Source: Flemingiibacterium sp045644145
GTDB taxonomy: Bacteria; Bacillota; Clostridia; Oscillospirales; CAG-272
NCBI GenBank assembly: GCA_045644145.1
Contig: JAZRGK010000058.1
Span: 1 to 64,000, forward strand
Direction of reading: 5' to 3'
DNA length: 64,000 bases
How positions within the stretch are numbered: position 1 is the stretch's first letter; each line of letters opens with the position of its first letter. The notes beneath the pieces were generated by a model. It was not told the DNA's origin and did no database searches. It worked only from the letters and a program-made list of their open reading frames with translations. Shown one piece after another: positions 53,549-63,020 of the stretch. The translations under genes were made by a program, and so were the position numbers.

Positions 53549-54232
53549 TTATGCAATTTGTGCGTCAATCGCTTTTACGACCTTCACGGATTCACCGTTT
53601 ACCGTAACAGTTGAGGTGTATTCACATACAACCTTCTGCAGTTCTTTAACGGAGTTGATGTAGTAAGACAACACCACGTCGGTGCAGTCCGTAGTCATAT
53701 CATCCTCGGTAATATCAAACTTGTTGGCATACTGTGAGTTCATAGTAAGCGAATAAAGCTGTATGCCCTTTTCGAGCCATACCACCTCAACAGACTTTAT
53801 ATCCTTTACGTCATACTCAAGACGGAAAAGCTCAAATATATCCGGAAGCACCGCATCCTCGATAAAAGCCCCCTCACCGTTGGTAAGCTCAAGTACGTTC
53901 TCTCCGTCCTTTATAAGCTCATAGGTGTCTGCTTGGCCGGCATCAACCGCTGTTATTGTAGCGCTGAGATTAAAATCCGGATCCTCCGTACCTGTAAAGC
54001 GGATGTATGTTTCGGATGATTTATTAAGGGCATATCCCTCAAAATCTTTATCCGCCGTATTCATTTCGTAAATCAGTATTTCACCGCTTTCGATGCTCAG
54101 TGCCTTATCGGTGCTCTCTTTAATAATTGTATAAGCTTCTGCAGTCTGACCGTTATCCCCACAGGCAAAAGCCGCGGAAGCCGCAAGCAGAAGTGATATA
54201 CCGAGCGCAGCGATTCTTACGTTTTTCTTCAT
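53549..54232 (-). CDS. Putative lipoprotein, unknown function
   Basis: A 227-residue exported protein: signal peptide ending LAASAAFAC with the lipidated Cys24, then a beta-rich domain with a DUF6612-like pattern (alternating strands, ESTDKALSIESGEILIY, TYIRFTGTEDPDFNL, GENVLELTNGEGAF). Proteins of this kind may hold lipid in a LolA-like fold, but this is weak. SD GGAGAAA precedes ATG. Confidence 0.75.
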   Translation of the reverse strand: MKKNVRIAALGISLLLAASAAFACGDNGQTAEAYTIIKESTDKALSIESGEILIYEMNTADKDFEGYALNKSSETYIRFTGTEDPDFNLSATITAVDAGQADTYELIKDGENVLELTNGEGAFIEDAVLPDIFELFRLEYDVKDIKSVEVVWLEKGIQLYSLTMNSQYANKFDITEDDMTTDCTDVVLSYYINSVKELQKVVCEYTSTVTVNGESVKVVKAIDAQIA

Positions 54233-54275
54233 TGTTTTTTCTCCGTTTTCTGGATTTTTAAACTACACACAAAAG

Positions 54276-54322
54276 CTTAAAAACCCACATTATGCCGCAA
54301 ATCCCCGATTTGCGGCATAATG
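54276..54322 (-). terminator. Terminator of the small P-loop gene
   Basis: A 16-bp perfect stem (54288-54303 with 54307-54322, loop GGG on the minus strand) followed by TGGGTTTTTAAG. Confidence 0.8.
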
Positions 54323-54345
54323 CAGATAAGCACTTAATGTATTAT

Positions 54346-54753
54346 TTAGAGGTATTTCTTGATTGTATCGGTTGCCGCCTCAGCCGCAAGGGATACAGTC
54401 ATCACGCACTTAACCTCGCACTTCTTAAGAAGCTCGTTAACCTCGTCGCAGAGCTTATCGAAGCTTGCAAGATCGTTTTCACAGATCTTAAGCGCGGAAT
54501 CAATATATATGTCGGTAACGTCATGGTTGCTGGCAATGATACCTGCAACAAAACCGAACAGCGACTGACCATCGCATATGCCGTACTGAACAGTATCAAT
54601 AAGACGGGCGGTATGCTTGATATCGTAGGTCAGCTTTGTACCCTTTTCGATGCAGACCACGGAACCCTTGGACTGCTCGGAAGCGGTATTAACCATTTCG
54701 ATAAGCTGCTTTGTCTTGCCTGTACCTTTGACGCCGATAATTAACTTTAACAT
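54346..54753 (-). CDS. Small P-loop protein, unknown function
   Basis: A 135-residue protein with Walker A GVKGTGKTKQ at residues 7-16, followed by alternating strands and helices (VVCIEKGTKL; DIYIDSALKI). A Walker B-like acidic strand occurs near DVTDIYIDS. It is too short for a full AAA+ or ABC ATPase and resembles small clostridial nucleotide-binding proteins without known role. SD AAGGAGG precedes the ATG. Confidence 0.8.
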   Translation of the reverse strand: MLKLIIGVKGTGKTKQLIEMVNTASEQSKGSVVCIEKGTKLTYDIKHTARLIDTVQYGICDGQSLFGFVAGIIASNHDVTDIYIDSALKICENDLASFDKLCDEVNELLKKCEVKCVMTVSLAAEAATDTIKKYL

Positions 54754-54945
54754 AGTGTGTTTCCTCCTTGAATTTGTGATGTCAATACCAAGTTTGTTTG
54801 TATCTGTTTATATTTTACACTAAAACTCAGAAAATTTCAAGAGGATTTCATGAGAAAATATATAATTTAGCAAAGTTTTTACAAGTTGTACAAAACCACT
54901 TTATATACTTGTGCTAACTGACGATTTTTTGTGCAGTATGCACTT

Positions 54946-56280
54946 TTACATTCTGGCTTCAAGCTCAGCCTTCTGCGACTCGTATCCGGGCTTTCCCAGA
55001 AGCGCATACATATTCTTCTTGTACGCTTCAACACCCGGCTGATTGAAGGGATTAACTCCAAGGGTGTAGCCGGAAATCGCGCATGCAAGCTCAAAGAAGT
55101 ATACAAGCCATCCGAAGGAATACTCGCTTCTGTCCGCAAGCTCCAGAACGATATTAGGAACGCCGCCGTCCACATGTGCAAGTAAAGTTGCACTCATAGC
55201 CGCCTTGTTTACCTTGTGAAGCTCCTCTCCCGAGAGGAAGTTAAGACCGTCCACATTCGCGGGATCGTTAGGTATAATAACGGTATCGTTTGACTTTTCT
55301 ATGGACACAACAGTTTCAAAGAGATTGCGTCTGCCCTCTTGGATGTACTGACCGAGGGAATGGAGATCCGTTGAGAATATTACGGACGCAGGGAAAATTC
55401 CCGTGTTGTCTTTACCCTCAGACTCGCCGTAAAGCTGCTTCCACCACTCGTTCATCATAAGCATGGATGTTTCATAGGAAACAAGTATTTCGGTGGTCTT
55501 GCCCTTTCTGAACATAAGGTTGCGAAGCGCCGCATATTTTGCCGCGTCGTTGTTTTGGGTGTCCTCGGATGCATAGGCTTCGCGCGCATCAGCCGCGCCC
55601 TTCATCATGGCATCAATGTCACAGCCTGCCGCCGCGATAGGAAGAAGCCCCACAGCGGTAAGAACTGAGTAACGGCCGCCTACATCATCCGGCACAACGA
55701 AGGTTTCATAGCCCTTTTCATCGGAAAACGCCTTAAGAGTGCCGCGCGCCTTATCAGTGGTAACGAAGATGCGCTCTCTTGCGCCTTCCTCGCCGTATTT
55801 TTTTACAAGAAGCTCACGGAAGATACGGAATGCAACCGCAGGCTCGGTAGTTGTACCGGACTTGGAGATAACATTGACGCAAATATCCTTGCCCTCGCAA
55901 AGCTCGACGATCTCAGCAAGAGCGGAGGAGCAGATGTTGTTGCCTGCGAAGTATATGGAGGGGGTGTCCTTCTTCTTTTCATTGTACATAGGGGATTTTA
56001 CGAACTCAATAGCGGCACGTGCTCCGAGATAAGAGCCGCCGATACCGATAACCACGAGAATATCGCAGGTCTTCTTGATTTTTTCCGCCGCCGCCTTGAT
56101 TCGTGCAAATTCCTCGCGGTCATAGTTTACGGGAAGATCTGCCCAGCCGAGAAAATCGTTTCCAAGTCCGTTCTTCTCTTTTACTTGCCTGATCGCGCAT
56201 TTTACCGCAGGCTCAATACCGCACATATCCTCTGCGGCAAGAAAATTGCTGATGTATTTATCATTAAGCTTGAGTGTCAT
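54946..56280 (-). CDS. pgi: Glucose-6-phosphate isomerase
   Basis: A 444-residue enzyme interconverting glucose-6-P and fructose-6-P; the length fits the shorter Gram-positive form. Signatures: VIGIGGSYLGARAAIEF, SKSGTTTEPAVAFR, DVGGRYSVLTAVGLLPIA, and the catalytic His/Lys region near HKVNKAAMSATLLAHVDGG and YTLGVNPFNQPGVEAYK. SD AAAGGGG precedes ATG. It stands alone. Confidence 0.96.
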   Translation of the reverse strand: MTLKLNDKYISNFLAAEDMCGIEPAVKCAIRQVKEKNGLGNDFLGWADLPVNYDREEFARIKAAAEKIKKTCDILVVIGIGGSYLGARAAIEFVKSPMYNEKKKDTPSIYFAGNNICSSALAEIVELCEGKDICVNVISKSGTTTEPAVAFRIFRELLVKKYGEEGARERIFVTTDKARGTLKAFSDEKGYETFVVPDDVGGRYSVLTAVGLLPIAAAGCDIDAMMKGAADAREAYASEDTQNNDAAKYAALRNLMFRKGKTTEILVSYETSMLMMNEWWKQLYGESEGKDNTGIFPASVIFSTDLHSLGQYIQEGRRNLFETVVSIEKSNDTVIIPNDPANVDGLNFLSGEELHKVNKAAMSATLLAHVDGGVPNIVLELADRSEYSFGWLVYFFELACAISGYTLGVNPFNQPGVEAYKKNMYALLGKPGYESQKAELEARM

Positions 56281-56537
56281 AATAACTGACCCCTTTCATT
56301 TATAAGATACACAAAATGTTTCGTAACAGTATTATACTACTGTACAGTATCATATTACTACATTTTCGCAGATTTTGCAAGTAGTATTATCAAAGTTCTT
56401 ACAAATGTAACAAAAAACATTTTCTCACACAGGGTCATATTTTTGTAATCTTTCAACAAAAGCCGAGCAAAATACCGCCCTGTGTGCTGCAAAACTTGAA
56501 AAAAGAGAAAATTTTCAAAAAACTTTTCAAAAGGCTA

Positions 56538-56566
56538 TTGCAATTTAGAAAAATATATGATATAAT
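56538..56566 (+). promoter_or_regulatory. Promoter of rpmB
   Basis: TTGCAA (56538-56543), 17-bp spacer, TATAAT (56561-56566). The 65-base leader has a GCCATG/CATGGC hairpin (56595-56613), perhaps an autoregulatory leader. 56281-56537 otherwise shows nothing. Confidence 0.82.
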
Positions 56567-56637
56567 AGCTGTTGTTAGTTATGAATCAGCATCGCCATGC
56601 TATGAAACATGGCGGCTTAAATACGGAGGTAAATATC

Positions 56638-56826
56638 ATGGCAAAGTGCAGCATCTGCGGAAAAGCAGTACAGTTCGGACTTGCAGTATCCCATTCCAAC
56701 CGCAAGACCAACAGAACCTGGAAGCCCAATATCAGACGAGTTAAGGCTATCGTAAACGGCACCCCTAAGACCGTTAACGTTTGCTCTCGCTGCCTGCGTT
56801 CCGGTAAAGTTACCAGAGCGGTTTAA
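56638..56826 (+). CDS. rpmB: 50S ribosomal protein L28
   Basis: A 62-residue ribosomal protein: CSICGKAVQFGLAVSHSNRK, TNRTWKPNIRRV, VCSRCLRSGKVTR. The two CxxC pairs form the zinc-binding C+ form. ATG 56638 follows ACGGAGG; a longer frame from 56572 crosses the leader hairpin and is rejected. Confidence 0.97.
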   Translation: MAKCSICGKAVQFGLAVSHSNRKTNRTWKPNIRRVKAIVNGTPKTVNVCSRCLRSGKVTRAV

Positions 56827-56841
56827 TTTAATGTAATTGAA

Positions 56842-56872
56842 GAAGCCTGTGCTGTGCACGGGCTTTTTCTGT
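56842..56872 (+). terminator. Terminator of rpmB
   Basis: AGCCTGTGC pairs with GCACGGGCT around TGT, followed by TTTT. Confidence 0.8.
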
Positions 56873-56901
56873 ATTTATGCTTCCCAAGGAAGGAGAATTT
56901 C

Positions 56902-57591
56902 ATGCCATATATTTTATCCTGTGAACCGTGCCTTAATATATATGCAGACGAGCTTGCAAAGTATGACTTCACGCCCATTCCGCTTCCTGCCGACGAATGG
57001 ATATCGCCGCCCGTTAACACCCACGCGGATACACTCATATACAGCGATGGTATAAACCATATAATAAACCGTCTATACTCTGAAAAACTTCCGTCCGAGA
57101 TTCTTGCACACTTTATCGTAGTCCCGGATTCCCCTGCCGGCAGATATCCCACCGACACCGCGTTCAATACTCTTCGCATAGGAAAGTATCTTTTTGCACG
57201 CACAAAAAGTCTGTCAGACGCAGTACGCAAAAACGCCGAGGAAAACGGGTTGGCGCTTGTAAATGTAAATCAGGGCTACGCTAAATGCTCTACCCTTGCG
57301 CTGTCATCGGCAAATGCCGCCGTAACCGCAGACGAGGGAATGGCGCGCGCTATGGAAGCCTGCAAAGTCAACGTACTCCGCATCACGCCCGGTCATATCG
57401 CCCTTGAGGGGTGCGAATACGGCTTTATCGGCGGCGCATCCTTTGTATATAGGGACACGGTTTATTTTTTCGGTACACTTGGCGACCACCCCGACAGCGA
57501 ACGCATTTCGCGGTTCCTTTCAGACTACGGCTACCGCCAAATAGAGCTTGGCGGCACACTCACAGATTTTGGCGGCGCGGTAATTATTTGA
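56902..57591 (+). CDS. DUF6873-like protein
   Basis: A 229-residue soluble protein with the pentein-like layout of DUF6873 (NVNQGYAKCSTLALSSANAA; ITADEGMARA-type; HIALEGCEYGFIGGASF; FGTLGDHPDSERI). It may be a GME-fold hydrolase relative, but catalytic residues are not certain. ATG 56902 follows AAGGAG. Function unknown. Confidence 0.8.
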   Translation: MPYILSCEPCLNIYADELAKYDFTPIPLPADEWISPPVNTHADTLIYSDGINHIINRLYSEKLPSEILAHFIVVPDSPAGRYPTDTAFNTLRIGKYLFARTKSLSDAVRKNAEENGLALVNVNQGYAKCSTLALSSANAAVTADEGMARAMEACKVNVLRITPGHIALEGCEYGFIGGASFVYRDTVYFFGTLGDHPDSERISRFLSDYGYRQIELGGTLTDFGGAVII

Positions 57592-57641
57592 TGTTAATAC
57601 CACTTCGGCAAGCGCTTTCCGTTGTGAGATTTTATTGTTTT

Positions 57642-57722
57642 CGGGTGGGGGGGGGGTTTACTCCCGCCGTTTTGTGCGATTTTGAACGATCATGGCGGCG
57701 GGAGCAAGCCCCCCGCCCTACA
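57642..57722. repeat. GC-rich inverted repeat, REP/MITE-like
   Basis: A G-run (GGGTGGGGGGGGGG) with TTTACTCCCGCCG on the left and CGGCGGGAGCAAGCCCCCCG plus CCCT on the right form an imperfect hairpin of about 26 bp over a 24-base loop. This GGGCGGGG-CTTGCTCCCGCCG style recurs widely in clostridial genomes in my experience of such sequences; copy number here is unknown. Confidence 0.65.
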
Positions 57723-57775
57723 GTGCATGTCTTTTCTTGATGCGGAAGCATAAATGTAATTGAGATAATGCCGCA

Positions 57776-58492
57776 TCACAGTCCAAGAAGCTTCCTTATA
57801 ACGAAGCCGCCGATAATAAGCCCTGCCGCAGAGGGCACAAATGAAATTGAGCCGGGGATGTGACGCGACGTTGCCCCATCAAGCTCGCTCGGCGCGGTGT
57901 TTTTAACCGGAAGCTCATCGGAAAACAGCACATCGCAGTGGGCGATGCCCATTTCACGAAGCTTAAGGCGCATAACCTTTGCAAGCGGGCAGGTATGCGT
58001 CTTTGTTATATCAACTATTTTAAAGCGCGTGGGGTCAAGCTTTGAGCCTGTGCCCATAGACGATATTACGGGAATCCCACGTTCCTTTGCTTCCTTTATT
58101 ATGGCAAGTTTGGCTGTAACCGTATCTATGGCATCGATTATGAAGTCAGGATTTGTTTCATCTATTATACCCGGTATATTGGACGGTTCGGCAAAAGTAT
58201 CGTATCTCCGGACAAAAATGACGGGATTTATTTTTTTTGCCCTCTCCTCGGCAACCTCGGTTTTAAGCCTCCCTACTGTGGTGGTATCGGCAATAAGCTG
58301 CCGGTTGATGTTTGTTACCGACACAGTATCGTTGTCCACAAGTGTAGCAGCCCCTACGCCTGCGCGTACCACGGCTTCAAGGGCATAGCTTCCAACTCCG
58401 CCGATACCGAATATCAGCACATTTTTATTCTGTAAGCTATCCACAGCATCATCACCAAGCATCATGCGCTCACGGTGCAGCCAATCGTTCAT
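57776..58492 (-). CDS. tcdA: tRNA threonylcarbamoyladenosine dehydratase
   Basis: A 238-residue E1/ThiF-like enzyme that cyclises t6A37 of tRNAs to ct6A using ATP. It has the nucleotide motif FGIGGVGSYALEAVVRAG, DNDTVSVTNINRQ, and the DAIDTVTAK stretch; CDVLFSDE and GSISFVPSAAGLIIGG are TcdA-like. Start 58492 follows GGAGG; the frame to 58501 is not needed. Single gene. Confidence 0.92.
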   Translation of the reverse strand: MNDWLHRERMMLGDDAVDSLQNKNVLIFGIGGVGSYALEAVVRAGVGAATLVDNDTVSVTNINRQLIADTTTVGRLKTEVAEERAKKINPVIFVRRYDTFAEPSNIPGIIDETNPDFIIDAIDTVTAKLAIIKEAKERGIPVISSMGTGSKLDPTRFKIVDITKTHTCPLAKVMRLKLREMGIAHCDVLFSDELPVKNTAPSELDGATSRHIPGSISFVPSAAGLIIGGFVIRKLLGL

Positions 58493-58641
58493 TTCGCACA
58501 CCTCCGAAAGGTTTTAGTAATTGCTCGAATTATATTTTGCAACATCAATTATATACTATTCCGATCATATTGTCAACGAAAAAATATTTTTCCGCAAAAG
58601 CGTTTCCACAAAATTTCGAAACATTTTCGTTCTTAGATTTA

Positions 58642-58671
58642 TTGACTTCCACATATGAATAATGATATACT
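58642..58671 (+). promoter_or_regulatory. Promoter of the sugar-isomerase operon
   Basis: TTGACT (58642-58647), 18-bp spacer, TATACT (58666-58671). A LacI-type operator-like word, AAAGCGTTT, lies upstream at 58598-58606 but has only one good half. Confidence 0.7.
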
Positions 58672-58718
58672 GTTATTGTAGAAATACAAAATAATATTTT
58701 GCGAAAGGAATATGAAAA

Positions 58719-60068
58719 ATGGCAAAGGCAGCATTTATAGGCTTTGGAGAAGTAAATACACCAAAGGACATAATAATAAAGAAATGTGCAAACGCGGCAA
58801 AGGCACTGGAAGCCGAAGGTGAGGAGCTTATTAAAGTATACCCCGTTACCGACGATTACGAGGAAAATGATATTAAAAATGCAATATCAGAGCTTCGCGG
58901 CAAGGAATTCGACTATCTCGTTATCTGCATTGCAGGTTGGATTCCGACTCATGCTGTTGTTAAGATCACCGAGCATTACAGAAATATTCCCATGGTGCTT
59001 TGGGGACTCTGCGGTTGGATAGAAGACGGAAGAATCGTTACAACCGCCGATCAGGCAGGCACCACGGCTATCCGCAAGACCTTCTTTGACCTCGGCTATA
59101 CCTTCAAGTACATATACGATATCATAGGTCTTCCCACAAACTCAAAAAAGGTTGCCGATTACGGTCGTGCGGCAGCGGCGGCTAAAAAGCTTCGCCACGC
59201 TCGTGCCGGCATGGCGGGCTACCGCGATATGAACCTTTACGGCACACAGTGTGACGGTCCATCTCTCAAGCGCACTATCGGTCCGGAAATCGAAACCTTT
59301 GAAATGCTCGAAATCGAGCAGAGATACAACAAGATCACCCCAGAAGAAAAGCAGGCTGTGATTGATGGCTGTATGTCTAAATGGAAATTCTTAAAGCCGG
59401 CTAAACGAGAGGGACTCGAAAAGGCGGCAGGATACTATCTCGCAGTAAAATCCATATGCGAGGAACGCGGATATGAAGCTATATCTCTTAAGGATGTAGA
59501 CGGCATGAAAAAGCTCCTTGGCTTCCCCCCTGCACCTATCTTTATGCTTCTTTCCGACGAAATGGATCTCTGCACAATACCCGAGAATGACTGCCTTGGC
59601 AATATCACCCAGCTTATGGTTAAAGCCGTAACCGGACAGGCGGCTCCCTATCTTGAATTTTATGAGTTCTTTGAAAACAGCGTTATTGCAGGTGTACCGG
59701 ACTACGTTCCTGCGGCGGTGGTTGACGGCGATGTGACAGTTATGCCTGCCGCATTCGGTGAGCTTTCCGAGGGAATTCTCAATGTCAGCAAGGTTAAGAC
59801 CGGACTTCTTACCATGTGCCGTCTTACCACTATTGACGGCAAATATTATATGCACATGGTAACCGGCAACGGTAAGACTCCGAACAAATGGGAAGAAGCC
59901 GGTTGGACTCAGCCTGCGCCTCAGCTTCCCGGTCTTGAAGTAGAGCTTGCGGACGTGCCTGCATTTGCGGAAAATGTAATGTGTCAGCATTACATCATCT
60001 CTTACGGTGACAACACCGGTGTTATTACTGACCTTTGCAAGATTTTAGGTATCGAAATAATCAGATAA
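58719..60068 (+). CDS. L-fucose/L-arabinose isomerase-like protein
   Basis: A 449-residue protein of the FucI/AraA-like superfamily, with N-terminal GFGEVNTPKDIIIKK, a Rossmann-like core (FDYLVICIAGWIPTHAV; MVLWGLCGW), GPEIETFEMLEIEQRYNKIT, and the metal-site region ending NCLGNITQLMVKAVTGQ and MVTGNG. Its substrate is not evident; many clostridial members act on keto-sugars in host-glycan or sulfo-sugar pathways. It precedes a ceramidase-like gene by 64 bp and faces a LacI gene. SD AAAGGA. Confidence 0.8.
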   Translation: MAKAAFIGFGEVNTPKDIIIKKCANAAKALEAEGEELIKVYPVTDDYEENDIKNAISELRGKEFDYLVICIAGWIPTHAVVKITEHYRNIPMVLWGLCGWIEDGRIVTTADQAGTTAIRKTFFDLGYTFKYIYDIIGLPTNSKKVADYGRAAAAAKKLRHARAGMAGYRDMNLYGTQCDGPSLKRTIGPEIETFEMLEIEQRYNKITPEEKQAVIDGCMSKWKFLKPAKREGLEKAAGYYLAVKSICEERGYEAISLKDVDGMKKLLGFPPAPIFMLLSDEMDLCTIPENDCLGNITQLMVKAVTGQAAPYLEFYEFFENSVIAGVPDYVPAAVVDGDVTVMPAAFGELSEGILNVSKVKTGLLTMCRLTTIDGKYYMHMVTGNGKTPNKWEEAGWTQPAPQLPGLEVELADVPAFAENVMCQHYIISYGDNTGVITDLCKILGIEIIR

Positions 60069-60132
60069 TCTTTTGAAGTTATCATAGAAGATCATAGTTC
60101 CTTATTTTTAGTAATATATAGGAGATATCATC

Positions 60133-61626
60133 ATGAGCAAAATCAAAATCGGTTGGGCTGAAGAAGAATTCAAGTTTGACAAGCCCATTTCTCTTATCGG
60201 TCAGTTTGCCGAGCGAATTTCCGAATACACGGAAAAACCTATTACTGCAACCGCATTTGCTGTTGATTCCGGCGACGATCAGATGGTAATTTGCAGTACC
60301 GATCTTGCCTATATCGGATCTTTGCTTCTTGAAACTGTTCGAGATAAGTTAGCAAACAACAATGTTGGGCTTGATGTAAACAAGATCGTCATAGGCGCAA
60401 CACATATTCACACCGGTCCCGCACAGTTAGTTGCACATGATCCCTTCCCTGTTTTACGCAAAATGCTTGAAGCGGAGCTGATGCCGGGTCAGAAGTATGT
60501 TGAAAGTGCGAATATCTCGGACAATAAGGACATCATGCAGGTCGAAGACCTGCATGAAATACTGACAAATGCCATCGCAAAAGCCATTCTTGACGCTTGG
60601 AATAACCGCAGTGACGGTCATTTTTCAAACGCATTCGGACGTGCGGCTGTTGGAATGTGCAGACGCGCTTCCTACAGCGACGGCACTGCACAGATGTGGG
60701 GCGATGCAAACCGTGCGGTATTTACCGAGCTTGAAGGCGGAAACGACTCGGGAATGGAGCTTCTGTACGTTTTTGACGGTAACAAGAAGCTTACGGGTAT
60801 AGTTGCGAACATCGCCTGCCCCGCCCAGTGCGTACAGCACAGACTGTTTATATCTCCCGACTTCTGGGGTGAAGCAAAGATGCTGTTAAGACAGCACTTC
60901 GGAGAGGATATATTCTTACTGCCCCTTTGCAGCGCGGCGGGAGATCAGTGCCCCGTTGACCTCGTTCGCTGGGTAGAGCCCGAAAGCGATGTCAATGACC
61001 CTAATCTTAAGAGAAGCAATCCGCCGAAGCGTAAGGCTGATCCCTCTATGTTTGACCTTTCGGGTATGAGAAAAGCCGGCAAGCGCGTTGCAAATGAGAT
61101 TATTGAGGTTTACAACGAAGGCTTTGATAACGAGCAATCCGATATAGCATTTGAGCACAGAGTTTGCAATATGAAGCTCCCTCTCCGACGCGCGACCCTT
61201 GCAGACGAAATCGCGGCAAAAAAGGGAATCACAGAATATTTACAGCGCAAACAAGGCGATGTTGACTTTAACGATCTTGCAAATCTTCAGATTCATCTCG
61301 GTATTTTAGAGCGCATGGAGCTTCAGGATAGACAGGATGTCCTTGAAACCGAGATCCATATAATTCGCTTTGGCAGTGTTGCTATCGCAACCAATCCCTT
61401 TGAGCTTTTCCTCGATTACGGCAACCAAATAAGAGCGAGAAGCGATGCAGAGCAGACCTTCCTTATTCAGCTTGCCAACGGTTCGGATGGATATCTGCCT
61501 ACCGAAAAAGCGGAAAAGGCAGGCCACTACAGTGCATTTATTTCCAGCGGAACAGTGGGTCATGCAGGCGGCGAACAGCTTGTACGCGAAACCCTTTCGG
61601 AAATCCGCGATATGTTTAAGGAATAA
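60133..61626 (+). CDS. Neutral-ceramidase-like metallohydrolase family protein
   Basis: A 497-residue protein without signal peptide. VIGATHIHTGPAQL matches the zinc motif of the neutral/alkaline ceramidase N-terminal domain (ATHTHSGP in the family), and LPLCSAAGDQCPVD plus ANGSDGYLPTEKA also follow the family (NGxxGYLPT). Cytoplasmic, shorter relatives (about 450-500 residues) occur in bacterial sugar operons and probably hydrolyse amides or esters of sugar derivatives rather than ceramide. Context with a sugar-isomerase-like gene supports this, by inference. SD AGGAGA. Confidence 0.8.
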   Translation: MSKIKIGWAEEEFKFDKPISLIGQFAERISEYTEKPITATAFAVDSGDDQMVICSTDLAYIGSLLLETVRDKLANNNVGLDVNKIVIGATHIHTGPAQLVAHDPFPVLRKMLEAELMPGQKYVESANISDNKDIMQVEDLHEILTNAIAKAILDAWNNRSDGHFSNAFGRAAVGMCRRASYSDGTAQMWGDANRAVFTELEGGNDSGMELLYVFDGNKKLTGIVANIACPAQCVQHRLFISPDFWGEAKMLLRQHFGEDIFLLPLCSAAGDQCPVDLVRWVEPESDVNDPNLKRSNPPKRKADPSMFDLSGMRKAGKRVANEIIEVYNEGFDNEQSDIAFEHRVCNMKLPLRRATLADEIAAKKGITEYLQRKQGDVDFNDLANLQIHLGILERMELQDRQDVLETEIHIIRFGSVAIATNPFELFLDYGNQIRARSDAEQTFLIQLANGSDGYLPTEKAEKAGHYSAFISSGTVGHAGGEQLVRETLSEIRDMFKE

Positions 61627-61648
61627 TCAAGGCATACCGATATAACCA

Positions 61649-61696
61649 TAAAAAGCATCTGCTGCAGTTAATTTATCGCAGCAGATGCTTTTACAG
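61649..61696. terminator. Bidirectional terminator
   Basis: AAAAGCATCTGCTGC and GCAGCAGATGCTTTT form a long stem between the converging ceramidase-like and LacI genes, with A-run and T-run flanks. Confidence 0.9.
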
Positions 61697-61710
61697 TTAA
61701 AATTGTATTT

Positions 61711-62688
61711 TTAAGCATTTTCACACAGCTTTGCACTTGAATCTCTTATGATGAGTTCGCACTTTAATTTGATCTGCTTTGAAATATGCTCCCTCGGGTT
61801 CTTAATATTATTAAGGAGTAATTCTACGGCGGTTTTAGTTACCTCGTAGCTGTAGGTTTTTATAGTCGTAAGCGGTATAGGTGCAGTTGATGCGCTGGGT
61901 ATATCATTGATTCCGATAATAGATATATCACCCGGAATGTTTATTCCAAACTTACCGAACGTGCGAATCGCTCCCAGTGCAATCTCGTCATATGCGGCAA
62001 TAATTGCGGTAGGCGGAGAAGAAAGATTAGCGTAATATTCAGCCGCCTCGCAGCCCACATCATCAAACCGTTTCTTACTGACGAAAATATTTTTCAGTTT
62101 TAATGCAACTCCCGCGTTGTTTGCGGCAGATTTGAAGTATTCGAGTTTCCTTGAAGTACCTTTTTCACTTATAAATCCGATATCCCTATGCCCAAGCGAT
62201 ACAAGATAATCAACCGCATCCTGTATTCCGCTTTCCATATCGCAGTAAACTGCATCGAATCTGTCCTGCTTGTCGCAATAGCTCGGGGCTACCATGGGTA
62301 TTTCGTAATTAAGCGGATATATATCACGGGCGAATGTGATAATTCCATCTGCAATTTGCTCATCTGATATACGTCTTAAAAGATCAAAGTATCTCTCACG
62401 GGTGAAACCGCAGGTGTAAACAAAAGCTTCAATTTCATTTAACCTAAGCTCCTCGATAATCGCGCTTGCCATTTCTGAATAGTAATAGCTGACGATTTCG
62501 GGCACTATGATGGCAATTCTGAGGGTGGAGCGCGATTTATGATATTGAGGCGGCTCTACATTGTTTTCCTTGGCAATACGCAAAACCAGCTCAGCGGTTT
62601 CACGGCTGATTTCAGAGCTTCCGGACATAACCTTGGATACAGTAGACGCAGATACGTTTGCAAGCTTTGCAATCATGTTGTATTTCAC
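61711..62688 (-). CDS. LacI-family transcriptional regulator
   Basis: A 325-residue regulator: N-terminal LacI HTH (MIAKLANVSASTVSKVMSG with the hinge EISRETAELV), then a periplasmic-binding-like sensor (LRIAIIVPEIVSYYYSEMAS; VDYLVSLGHRDIGFIS; AAYDEIALGAIRTFGKFGIN; SIIGINDIP). I take the GTG at 62688, nine bases after GAGGAGAGG; the longer frame to 62784 has no SD. It faces the sugar genes and probably represses them. Confidence 0.9.
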   Translation of the reverse strand: MKYNMIAKLANVSASTVSKVMSGSSEISRETAELVLRIAKENNVEPPQYHKSRSTLRIAIIVPEIVSYYYSEMASAIIEELRLNEIEAFVYTCGFTRERYFDLLRRISDEQIADGIITFARDIYPLNYEIPMVAPSYCDKQDRFDAVYCDMESGIQDAVDYLVSLGHRDIGFISEKGTSRKLEYFKSAANNAGVALKLKNIFVSKKRFDDVGCEAAEYYANLSSPPTAIIAAYDEIALGAIRTFGKFGINIPGDISIIGINDIPSASTAPIPLTTIKTYSYEVTKTAVELLLNNIKNPREHISKQIKLKCELIIRDSSAKLCENA

Positions 62689-62811
62689 TTTGTTTATCCT
62701 CTCCTCTATTGCAATCTCCCTTGAAATTATAGCACAATTTAGCATTATAGTCAATCGCTTAGCAGAAATTATGCCGAATTCCACAATGAAAAAATATTTT
62801 TCAAAAAACTA

Positions 62812-62840
62812 TTGACATTTCCGAAAATGTGTGATATAAT
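62812..62840 (+). promoter_or_regulatory. Promoter of the rplJ-rplL operon
   Basis: TTGACA (62812-62817), 17-bp spacer, TATAAT (62835-62840). Confidence 0.92.
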
Positions 62841-62847
62841 ATCAAAG

Positions 62848-63020
62848 TTGAATCCAAAGACCGCAGGTTACAGCAGACGGACCTCGTCCTTACTGCCGTG
62901 TAAAAGGGCAACCTTCCTGCCGAGGAAACACTTTATAAATAAAGATATAATTCTGCATTTGTGAAGTCCCTCGTTGCGTCATTGGTTCGCACGAAGGATT
63001 TTTTATTTTTACCCGGGAGG
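62848..63020 (+). promoter_or_regulatory. L10 leader with attenuator
   Basis: The 5' leader that binds the L10-L7/L12 complex for autoregulation. It has the expected AAAGACCGCAGGTTACAGCA part and the CCTTCCTGCCGAGGAAAC segment, followed by a terminator hairpin CCTCGTTGCG/CGCACGAAGG with ATTTTTTATTTTT (62971-63012). Excess L10 would favour termination. Confidence 0.88.
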
